DNA from: Arcicella rosea
Lineage (GTDB): Bacteria; Bacteroidota; Bacteroidia; Cytophagales; Spirosomataceae
Reading direction: 5' to 3'
NCBI RefSeq assembly: GCF_014204325.1
Contig: NZ_JACHKT010000016.1
Span: forward strand, 52,694 to 116,693
DNA length: 64,000 nucleotides
Positions within the stretch are counted from its first letter, which is position 1, and the number at the start of each line of letters is the position of its first letter. Positions 28,270-35,526 of the stretch are shown in pieces. The notes below the pieces were generated by a model that saw only the letters and a program-made list of their open reading frames with translations, was not told where the DNA came from and did no database searches. Position numbers and translations under genes: made by a program.

Positions 28270-30462
28270 ATGATGAAAATACTTTCCACAAAAATCTCTC
28301 TAAAAACAAAGCTGTTAGCTTTCTTGACTTTCCTGACTTTTTGTTCGCCTACTTTGGCTCAAAATCAAGCTACTTGGATTTGGTATCCGGGTGATTTTGA
28401 GGTTTGGTTGAGTAACAAAATGCAAAATAGAAGAACAGAGCGTGGTTCGTTTTTCCCGCCATTTTGGAAATTGGATAGCCATTACAATTTAGTTGATTTT
28501 CATAAAGATTTTGATTTGCTCATTGCGGAAGAAGTTTTATTGGCTGTAGAAGGACAATTCAATGTAAAAATTGATGGAAAAGCGATTACGGGTTTTCCGA
28601 AAAAAATCACTGTACCCGCTGGAAAACATAAAGTGAGTTTGAAAGTATTTTGTCAAGACCGTGTGCCAGCCATTTTTGTGCAAGGCAAAAAAGTGGTTTC
28701 GGATGCTTCTTGGCTCGTTACTTTTGAAGACAAAGAATGGATTGATGAAACAGGAAAAGCTTCTGACCAATCTGGTACAAATTGGCTAAAAGCAGGTTTC
28801 TGGAATTTTAATTCAGCTTTAACGCCTCCTTCAAAATTCAAATTAGAAACCAAAATTCAGCAAGCTGTAAAAACAGAAAGAAAAGCACAAAGCCTTTTAT
28901 TGGACTTTGGCAAAGAGACTTTTGGTTTTATCAAATTACAAGGGTTAAAAGGAAAAGGGAAACTGAAAATTTACTACGGAGAATCTAAAGAAGAAGCTTT
29001 GGCGACTGAAACGTGCGAGACTTTAGACGAAATTGAAGTAAATGAAGCCAAGAAAAAAGACATAACGATGGAGCTTTCAAAAGCTTTTCGTTTTGTCAAT
29101 GTGCAATTTGAGGCTGGCGTTTCGCTTGATGAAGTATCGATGTTATATGAGTTTTTACCTGTAGCCGACCGTGGCGGATTCCGTTGTTCGGACGAACAAA
29201 TCAATAAAATTTATGATGTTTCAAATTATACTTTTCATTTGAATACCCGTGAGTTTTTCATTGACGGAATCAAACGTGACCGTTGGATTTGGTCAGGCGA
29301 TGCTTACCAAAGTTATTTGATGAACTATTATTTATTGTTCGATTCTCCTTCGGTTACTCGTACTTTATTGGCACTCAGAGGAAAAGACCCTGTAACAAGT
29401 CACATCAATACCATCATGGATTATACTTTTTATTGGTTTATCGGTATCAACGATTATTACCAATATACGGGCGACAAAACTTTTATTCAACAGTTTTATC
29501 CAAGAATGCAAAGTTTGATGGATTACTGTTTGTCAAGAAGAAATAATAATGGCATGATGGAAGGCTTAACGGGCGATTGGGTTTTTATCGATTGGGCAGA
29601 AGGGTTGAGTAAAAAAGGAGAAGTAAGTTTTGAGCAATTGCTTTTGGCGAGAAGTTTAGAAACGATGGCAACTTGTGCCAATATTGTAAACGATACCAAA
29701 AATGAGGTGAAGTACAAACAATTGGCGACGGAGCTAAAAGCAAAGCTTTTCACCAATTATTGGAACAACGAAAAACATGCTTTGGTACATAGCCGAGTGG
29801 ATGGAAAGCAAACCGAAAATGTAACTCGTTATGCCAATATGTTTGCAATTTTCTTCAATTATCTCGACGAAGCTCAAAAGCAAGACGTTAAAAAACACGT
29901 GCTTTTGAACGATAAAATTCAAAAAATAACAACGCCATACATGCGTTTTTATGAGTTGGAGGCACTTTGTGCTTTGGGCGAGCAAAATTATGTGTTGAAA
30001 GAAATGAAAGATTATTGGGGCGGTATGTTGAATTTAGGGGCTACTTCTTTCTGGGAAGAATACAATCCCAACAAAAAAGGCGATGAACATTATGCGATGT
30101 ACGGTCGCCCATTTGGGAAAAGCCTTTGTCATGCTTGGGGAGCAAGTCCAATATACTTATTAGGGAAATATTTCTTAGGTGTAAAACCTACTTCTGCGGC
30201 ATATAAAACCTATTTAGTAGAACCACAATTAGGCGGTTTGGAATGGATAGAAGGAAAAGTACCAACACCCGATGGCGATGTAAAAGTGTATTGTAGCTCC
30301 AAACAAATCAAAGTAACTGGTGCAGCTGGAGTAGGAACGTTAAGATTTAAAAGTAAAATAAAGCCCAATAGCAAAGATGGAGAAATCAAAGCTTTGACAA
30401 ACGATTTATACGAGTTAACACTTGAAAAAGGCAATACTTACGAAGTATTTTATGAGTTATAA
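28270..30462 (+). CDS. GH78-like alpha-L-rhamnosidase (short form)
   Basis: 730-residue secreted protein (signal peptide SPTLAQNQ); two adjacent ATGs exist at 28270 and 28273. An N-terminal beta-sandwich (ATWIWYPGDFEVWLSNKM) is followed by a GH78 beta domain (LLLDFGKETFGFIKLQGL) and an (alpha/alpha)6 barrel from about residue 310. The catalytic signature differs from the classical one: FIDGIKRDRWIWSGD at residues 331-344 (Asp332, Asp337, Asp344) and Glu596-Glu597 in ATSFWEEYNP. Length and motif differ strongly from the GH78 at 16809, so the two probably cut different rhamnose linkages. Last gene of the operon, followed by a terminator. Confidence 0.85.
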   Translation: MMKILSTKISLKTKLLAFLTFLTFCSPTLAQNQATWIWYPGDFEVWLSNKMQNRRTERGSFFPPFWKLDSHYNLVDFHKDFDLLIAEEVLLAVEGQFNVKIDGKAITGFPKKITVPAGKHKVSLKVFCQDRVPAIFVQGKKVVSDASWLVTFEDKEWIDETGKASDQSGTNWLKAGFWNFNSALTPPSKFKLETKIQQAVKTERKAQSLLLDFGKETFGFIKLQGLKGKGKLKIYYGESKEEALATETCETLDEIEVNEAKKKDITMELSKAFRFVNVQFEAGVSLDEVSMLYEFLPVADRGGFRCSDEQINKIYDVSNYTFHLNTREFFIDGIKRDRWIWSGDAYQSYLMNYYLLFDSPSVTRTLLALRGKDPVTSHINTIMDYTFYWFIGINDYYQYTGDKTFIQQFYPRMQSLMDYCLSRRNNNGMMEGLTGDWVFIDWAEGLSKKGEVSFEQLLLARSLETMATCANIVNDTKNEVKYKQLATELKAKLFTNYWNNEKHALVHSRVDGKQTENVTRYANMFAIFFNYLDEAQKQDVKKHVLLNDKIQKITTPYMRFYELEALCALGEQNYVLKEMKDYWGGMLNLGATSFWEEYNPNKKGDEHYAMYGRPFGKSLCHAWGASPIYLLGKYFLGVKPTSAAYKTYLVEPQLGGLEWIEGKVPTPDGDVKVYCSSKQIKVTGAAGVGTLRFKSKIKPNSKDGEIKALTNDLYELTLEKGNTYEVFYEL

Positions 30463-30480
30463 TATTTAGGAATATTGATT

Positions 30481-30511
30481 AAAAACGGATGAATTTTCGT
30501 CCGTTTTTTTA
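30481..30511 (+). terminator. Rho-independent terminator ending the main operon
   Basis: AAAACGGA (30482-30489) pairs with TCCGTTTT (30500-30507) around a short loop, and the arm runs on into a run of T residues ending at 30510. It lies 18 bp after the GH78-like stop. Confidence 0.82.
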
Positions 30512-30617
30512 TTGTTCATACTCAAGAGAGATACTTGGATTAAATATTGGGGTTGGAGAATTCTTTTTCTAAGAGAGTTGAAATCTTTTTATCAAAAAAT
30601 CATTGTCATTTAGAAAT

Positions 30618-30683
30618 GATAAAATTGTACAATAGTTAGAAAAAATGATAGAGTAAAAGCCCTAGCTTTAACAATAAATTTGT
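30618..30683 (+). promoter_or_regulatory. Operator plus -7 box of GH138 gene (site C)
   Basis: GATAAAATTGTACAATAG begins at 30618; its core ATTGTACAAT (30624-30633) is a perfect 10-bp palindrome. A second GATA half-site follows 29 bp later (30647). The -7 box TAAATTTG is at 30676-30683, 58 bp from the operator start. The leader to the ATG is ~102 nt. It matches site B closely (GATAAnATTGTAyAATAG and GAAAAAATGATA-like segment). Confidence 0.68.
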
Positions 30684-30785
30684 AACGTTATTTTGGGGAA
30701 GTTGAATTTTATTAATACTTTATTAGATTTTTCTTAAAAGTTCAAAGGCTGTCCAATTGTTTTATCAATACATCAACTCATTTCT

Positions 30786-33548
30786 ATGAATAAGTTTTTG
30801 AAATATATTATCCTTAACCTGCTCATTAGCTGTAGCTTCAGTGCGATAACATTCGCTGAGATAATTCCACAAAAAAAACGTTTAGCTACCATTTTAGTGA
30901 CGGATGCTAGTCAAATTCGTATCAAATTTGGTGTGGAGAAGCTTCGTTCCGCTTTAATAACAATTGGCTATGAAGTTAAGATTAAACCTGTTTCAAAAAC
31001 AAAAGAAATAGGAAATGTCATCGTGATAAGTACTTTATCTGACGAAAAGCTTCAAAATATACTTTCTTTATACAATCTTGACAATAAGAAGGATTTAGGA
31101 AAAGAAGGATTCTCTATCTCAAAAGCAATTAATAAACCCATGCTAATTGTTGGGAAAGATGCTTCTGGCGTTTTGTATGGTTGCTTGGAATTGGTAAATC
31201 AAATTAAAGAAACAGGAAAATTATCCGAGGAAATAAATATCAGTGAACAACCAGAAATGGTTTTGCGTGGTACTTGCATCGGTTTACAAAAACCAACTTT
31301 ATTGCCTGGAAGAGGAACTTACGAATATCCATACACGCCCGAAAGTTTTCCTTGGTTTTATGATAAAGCCATGTGGATTCAGTATTTGGACATGATGGTT
31401 GAAAACCGATATAATTCTTTGTATTTGTGGAATGGGCATCCTTTTTCATCTTTAGTGAAATTAAAAGAGTATCCTTATGCCGTAGAAGTTGATGATGAAA
31501 CTTTTAAAAAGAACGAAGATATTTTCCGTTTTCTAACTCAAGAAGCCGATAAAAGAGGTATTTGGGTGATTCAGATGTTTTACAATATTATCATTCCAAA
31601 ACCTTTTGCTGAAAAACACAATCTTGAAACACAAGACCGCAATCGTCCGATTATTCCAATCATTGCAGATTATACTCGTAAATCTATCGCCGCTTTTGTC
31701 GAAAAATATCCAAATGTTGGTTTACTGATTACTTTGGGCGAAGCCATGGAAGGTGTTGGTCAGGATGATGTTGATTGGTTTACAAAAACCATTATTCCGG
31801 GCGTGCAAGATGGTTTGAAGGCAATCGGGCAAACGACAGAACCGCCAATCGTTTTGCGAGCACACGACACCGATGCACCAAGAGTAATGAAAGAAGCATT
31901 GCCATTGTACAAAAATTTATTTACCATGGCAAAATTTAACGGAGAAGCCTTGACTACTTATACACCAAGAGGTTCTTGGGCAGAATTACATAGAAAGTTA
32001 AGTAGAATCGGAACGGTTCATGTAGAAAATGTACATATTTTAGCCAATCTTGAGCCTTTCCGCTACAGCTCGCCCGACTTTATCCAGAAATCTGTTTTGG
32101 CAATGCACAGTGTTTATGAAGCTAATGCTTTGCACTTATATCCACAAGCGTCTTATTGGGATTGGCCATTTACGGCTGATAAAGCGGATAAGCGTTTATT
32201 ACAAATTGACCGTGATTGGATGTGGTATAAAACTTGGGCAAGATACGCTTGGAATTCAAATAGAAAACGTGAAAATGAAGTAAACTATTGGGGGAAAGAA
32301 TTGGCTAAAAAGTACGGTTTACCGCAAGAAAAGGCCAAAAATGTCTTGGCAGCGATGGAAGAAACAGGAGAAATTTCTCCGAAATTACTTCGCCGTTATG
32401 GCATTACGGACGGAAATCGCCAAACTCTTACTTTAGGAATGTTGATGACACAATTTATAAATCCTTTCCGTTATGGTTTGTTTACGATGTTGTATGAATC
32501 GGAAGCACCAGAAGGCGAAATGATTATAGAATATGCCGAAAAAGAATGGAAAAATGAAAAACACATTGGCGAAACGCCTGTAAGAGTAGCGGATGAAGTT
32601 GTGGCACATGGAAAAAAAGCCGTTGAAGCCATTGATAAAGCTTCCAAATTTGTAACGAAAGATAAAACAGAATTCGCACGTTTGAAGAATGATACTTATT
32701 GCTACAATGCGATGGCGAATTTTTATGCAGAGAAAGTAAGAGCGAGTCTTTCGGTACTTCGTTATAAATATTCAAACGATGTGAAAGATTTAGAAAAAGC
32801 TTTACCGCTTTTGCAAAGTAGCGTAAATCATTTTACGGATTTAGTAAAATATACTAAAAATGCGTATTTGTATGCCAACAGTATGCAAACCAAACAGCGC
32901 AAAATTCCGATGCGTGGTGTGGATGCAACTTTTATACATTGGGAAGAAATGTTGCCAGTGTATCAAAAAGAATTAGTTCGTTTTAAGTTTTCAATTGATT
33001 CTCTGAAATCACAAAAAAATGTTTCAGTAAAACAAGCTACACTTTTTGAAAACGTGGAAGTAAAAATTTCTGCTGGTTCAGAAGGCTTTTATCAAAATGA
33101 AAAAGGTCAGGAAGTATTTACGGATACTTTATCAGCGATTTCTGATTTGGCCGTTCAATTAAAGCAATTAAAAGGCTTGAAATTTAACCGAGAAAAGCAA
33201 CAAATCGTTGGAACCAGTTTGACATTTACGACAACAGAATCCGTAAAACTTTTGGTAGGTTTTTTCAATGACAAAAATCGTAAATTCTTGCAAGCACCTG
33301 AATTAGAAACAGATGCAAGTGCAAATGACTATGGTCAGTCGGAAATTAAGATTTCAAATGCAGTACTGATAGCAGGATTTCCAGCCGTAAATATTCATGC
33401 TTATTCTTTCAAACCTGGCACGCATACCTTGAATGTAGGAAAAGGAGCTTGTTTGGTTGTAGGTTTTATGAAAGGCAATCAAGAAATTCCAATTTCAGAT
33501 GCAGGTTTAGCTGGAAATAAGAAAAATATTGATTGGCTATTTGAGTAA
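30786..33548 (+). CDS. GH138-like alpha-D-galacturonidase (RG-II chain A)
   Basis: 920-residue secreted protein with signal peptide ending AITFAEI. The N-terminal domain (KRLATILVTDASQ ... GKDASGVLYGCLELVNQI) is the GH67/GH20-type alpha-beta domain, followed by a TIM barrel (MVENRYNSLYLWNGHPFSSL) and helical plus beta C-terminal domains. Two barrel glutamates stand out: Glu319 in LLITLGEAMEG and Glu387 in KFNGEALTTY, 68 residues apart. GH138 is reported to use Glu294 and Glu361 (67 apart) as acid/base and nucleophile, which supports the assignment. GH138 removes alpha-1,2-galacturonate from chain A rhamnose. GH115/GH67-like enzymes are the alternative. It has its own operator-promoter (site C). 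Confidence 0.68.
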   Translation: MNKFLKYIILNLLISCSFSAITFAEIIPQKKRLATILVTDASQIRIKFGVEKLRSALITIGYEVKIKPVSKTKEIGNVIVISTLSDEKLQNILSLYNLDNKKDLGKEGFSISKAINKPMLIVGKDASGVLYGCLELVNQIKETGKLSEEINISEQPEMVLRGTCIGLQKPTLLPGRGTYEYPYTPESFPWFYDKAMWIQYLDMMVENRYNSLYLWNGHPFSSLVKLKEYPYAVEVDDETFKKNEDIFRFLTQEADKRGIWVIQMFYNIIIPKPFAEKHNLETQDRNRPIIPIIADYTRKSIAAFVEKYPNVGLLITLGEAMEGVGQDDVDWFTKTIIPGVQDGLKAIGQTTEPPIVLRAHDTDAPRVMKEALPLYKNLFTMAKFNGEALTTYTPRGSWAELHRKLSRIGTVHVENVHILANLEPFRYSSPDFIQKSVLAMHSVYEANALHLYPQASYWDWPFTADKADKRLLQIDRDWMWYKTWARYAWNSNRKRENEVNYWGKELAKKYGLPQEKAKNVLAAMEETGEISPKLLRRYGITDGNRQTLTLGMLMTQFINPFRYGLFTMLYESEAPEGEMIIEYAEKEWKNEKHIGETPVRVADEVVAHGKKAVEAIDKASKFVTKDKTEFARLKNDTYCYNAMANFYAEKVRASLSVLRYKYSNDVKDLEKALPLLQSSVNHFTDLVKYTKNAYLYANSMQTKQRKIPMRGVDATFIHWEEMLPVYQKELVRFKFSIDSLKSQKNVSVKQATLFENVEVKISAGSEGFYQNEKGQEVFTDTLSAISDLAVQLKQLKGLKFNREKQQIVGTSLTFTTTESVKLLVGFFNDKNRKFLQAPELETDASANDYGQSEIKISNAVLIAGFPAVNIHAYSFKPGTHTLNVGKGACLVVGFMKGNQEIPISDAGLAGNKKNIDWLFE

Positions 33549-33586
33549 TTAATCTAATCTCAAAGATGAGTCATCCCGAATTTTAA

Positions 33587-33636
33587 AATCACAAAAAAGC
33601 GGTCAAAAAACTAATTTCGACCGCTTTTTTGTGATT
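33587..33636. terminator. Strong bidirectional hairpin terminator inside the element
   Basis: Perfect 18-bp arms beginning AATCACAAAAAAGCGGTC and a 14-nt loop. The T6 tract inside the right arm (and A6 in the left) gives terminator form in both directions. It lies 38 bp after the GH138 stop and should end that transcript. Confidence 0.75.
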
Positions 33637-33748
33637 GATGGGCAACGAATTCCTACTGTTTGAGCGAAGCGAGGCGGTTCGCCGCTGCGATTAGGAATTC
33701 TTGAATTTCTTTTGTTACTTTTCTTGTTTCAAGACAAGAAAAGTAAGG

Positions 33749-33758
33749 ATTGTACAAT
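33749..33758 (+). promoter_or_regulatory. ATTGTACAAT palindrome upstream of GH142-like gene
   Basis: Exact copy of the core of site C (ATTGTACAATA, 11 of 11), located within the MITE-like element 98 bp before the chosen ATG at 33847. The flanking GATAA and the second half-site are not conserved, and no clear TAnnTTTG box lies 57 bp downstream, so regulatory function is uncertain. Confidence 0.4.
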
Positions 33759-33846
33759 AATAAATATAAAAACCTCTCAAATCGTCCTAAATCTCACTAT
33801 TCTAAGAAAAAATTCGGGATGACTCATGTTTAAAGGTTCAAAAAAA

Positions 33847-35394
33847 ATGAAATATAAATCAAATCTTATCACCATACTTTTACTCTTTGTAATAAGTAAT
33901 ACTTTCGCCCAAAAAGTAAACATTTTATCGACTGATAAACTTAAAAACTTTGTCAAAGAATTTAACGCCTCAGACGATGAAGCAGTCGTAAACTTTGTGC
34001 CAAATGCCCAATCTTTTGAATGGCTTTCACAGAATATTCCAATTTTTGAATGTCCAGATTCTGTCATTCAAAAAGTATATTATTATCGTTGGTGGGCATT
34101 GCGTAAGCATCTCAAACAAACACCCGATGGCTTTATTTTCACCGAATTTATCACCAAAGTAAATCATGCAGGCAAGCACAATGCCGTAAGTAGTGCTTTG
34201 GGACATCATATTTATGAAGGACGTTGGTTGCGTAATCAGCAATATATCAATGAATATATTTCCTTCTGGTTGGATGTTGACCCAAAACATACTGTTCAGC
34301 GTTTTCATGGTTTTAGTAGCTGGATTGACGATGCTGTTTATAATCGTTATTTGGTCAATTTAGACAAAGCTTTTATCGAAAAAAATCTTTTGACATTAGA
34401 TGCCGATTACAGAAAATGGGAAGTAGAAAAGCAATTGCCCAATCAACTTTTCTATCAATTTGATGTAAAAGATGCGATGGAAGAATCTATCAGCGGGGGC
34501 AGAAAAGAGAAAAATATTCGTCCGACCATCAATAGTTATATGTACGGAAATGCTAAAGCATTAGTTGAAATGGCGAAGTTGGTACAGAATGATACTTTAG
34601 CCCAAAAATATGATGTAAAAACAATGGAACTTAGAAAATTGACGATTGATAATCTTTGGGATGAAAAAGCTAGTTTCTTCAAAGTAAAGCTTGAAAAGAC
34701 AAAAGGATTTTCGGATGCTCGTGAGGCAATTGGCCTTATACCTTGGTACTTTAATTTGCCTGAAGACAAAGCCAATATTGCCAAAGCATGGAATCAATTG
34801 ATTGATACAACGGGTTTTAAAGCACCTTGGGGACTTACCACCGCCGAACGTCGTCACCCATTATTTAGAACACACGGTTCTGGTCACGGTTGCGAATGGG
34901 ACGGCCCACTTTGGCCTTATGCCACGACCCAAACCCTAAAAGGCTTATCAAATTTGTTGACAAATTATAAAAATCATGGAGCGATGAACGCTCAAGTTTT
35001 TTACGATGAATTACACAAATATGCCAATTCGCATCAAATGAATGGCAAATTGTATTTGGGAGAATATCAGGATGAAAAAAATGGCGAATGGCTTAAAGGC
35101 GATAATCCAAGAAGTAAATTTTATAATCACTCAAGCTTTGCAGATTTGATTATCAATGATTTGGTTGGATTAAAACCAAGAGCAGATAATATCCTTGAAA
35201 TCAAACCATTAATTCCTGAAAAACAATGGGATTGGTTTTGTTTAGACAACGTTTTTTATCACGGAAAGAATCTTACAATTCTTTGGGATAAAACAGGTAA
35301 AAAGTACGGAAAAGGTAAAGGTTTTATAGTATTTGTTGACGGAAAACAAATCGCTAAAGCTAAAAAGTTAAAACAATTGGAAGGGAGTTTATGA
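33847..35394 (+). CDS. Six-hairpin (alpha/alpha)6 glycosidase, candidate GH142-like
   Basis: 515 residues from the ATG at 33847, preferred over the ATG at 33826 because that one lies in the terminal repeat of the element and the internal Met opens a signal peptide (LLLFVISNTFAQ). The body is an (alpha/alpha)6 toroid of the MGH1/GH63-like kind: YYYRWWALRKHLKQTPDGFIFTEF, RFHGFSSWIDDAVYNRYL, RPTINSYMYGNAKALVEMA, HGSGHGCEWDGPLWPYATTQT, FYNHSSFADLIINDLVGLKP. In RG-II loci such domains include GH142 beta-L-arabinofuranosidases, usually beside or fused to GH143. Assignment is by form and context; catalytic residues are not proven. Confidence 0.55.
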   Translation: MKYKSNLITILLLFVISNTFAQKVNILSTDKLKNFVKEFNASDDEAVVNFVPNAQSFEWLSQNIPIFECPDSVIQKVYYYRWWALRKHLKQTPDGFIFTEFITKVNHAGKHNAVSSALGHHIYEGRWLRNQQYINEYISFWLDVDPKHTVQRFHGFSSWIDDAVYNRYLVNLDKAFIEKNLLTLDADYRKWEVEKQLPNQLFYQFDVKDAMEESISGGRKEKNIRPTINSYMYGNAKALVEMAKLVQNDTLAQKYDVKTMELRKLTIDNLWDEKASFFKVKLEKTKGFSDAREAIGLIPWYFNLPEDKANIAKAWNQLIDTTGFKAPWGLTTAERRHPLFRTHGSGHGCEWDGPLWPYATTQTLKGLSNLLTNYKNHGAMNAQVFYDELHKYANSHQMNGKLYLGEYQDEKNGEWLKGDNPRSKFYNHSSFADLIINDLVGLKPRADNILEIKPLIPEKQWDWFCLDNVFYHGKNLTILWDKTGKKYGKGKGFIVFVDGKQIAKAKKLKQLEGSL

Positions 35395-35460
35395 GTTCAT
35401 GAGTTTAAGGTTTATGAGTAGATTTTATTCACTCATAAACCTTAAACTCATGAACTTTTT
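35394..35460. terminator. Long hairpin terminator after GH142-like gene
   Basis: Perfect 26-bp inverted repeat, arms 35394-35419 and 35431-35456, with an 11-nt loop and a T run directly after the right arm. The left arm starts on the last base of the stop codon. Confidence 0.75.
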
Positions 35461-35526
35461 ACTGATAAATCCTAAACTCATAGACTCATAAACTTATAGA
35501 CTCACAAACCCTGAACTCATGAACTT
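35441..35526 (+). repeat. Degenerate ACTCATRAACTT repeats before GH95
   Basis: The motif family ACTCATGAACTT / ACTCATAGACT / ACTCATAAACTT / ACTCACAAACCC recurs through 35447-35526. The last copy (ACTCATGAACTT, 35515-35526) contains the GH95 start codon. They share sequence with the arms of the hairpin at 35394-35456. Confidence 0.6.

Larger units (their letters stand above)
33566..33827 (+). mobile_element. MITE-like palindromic element, 262 bp with 19-bp terminal inverted repeats
   Basis: ATGAGTCATCCCGAATTTT at 33566-33584 is repeated exactly inverted at 33809-33827. Between them are three more inverted repeats: 18-bp perfect arms at 33587-33604/33619-33636, GAATTCCTA/TAGGAATTC at 33647-33655/33692-33700 around a GCGAAGCGAG-type segment, and 13-bp perfect arms at 33715-33727/33734-33746. 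No open reading frame or clear target duplication is visible. The form is that of a non-autonomous miniature or REP-type element. Confidence 0.6.
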
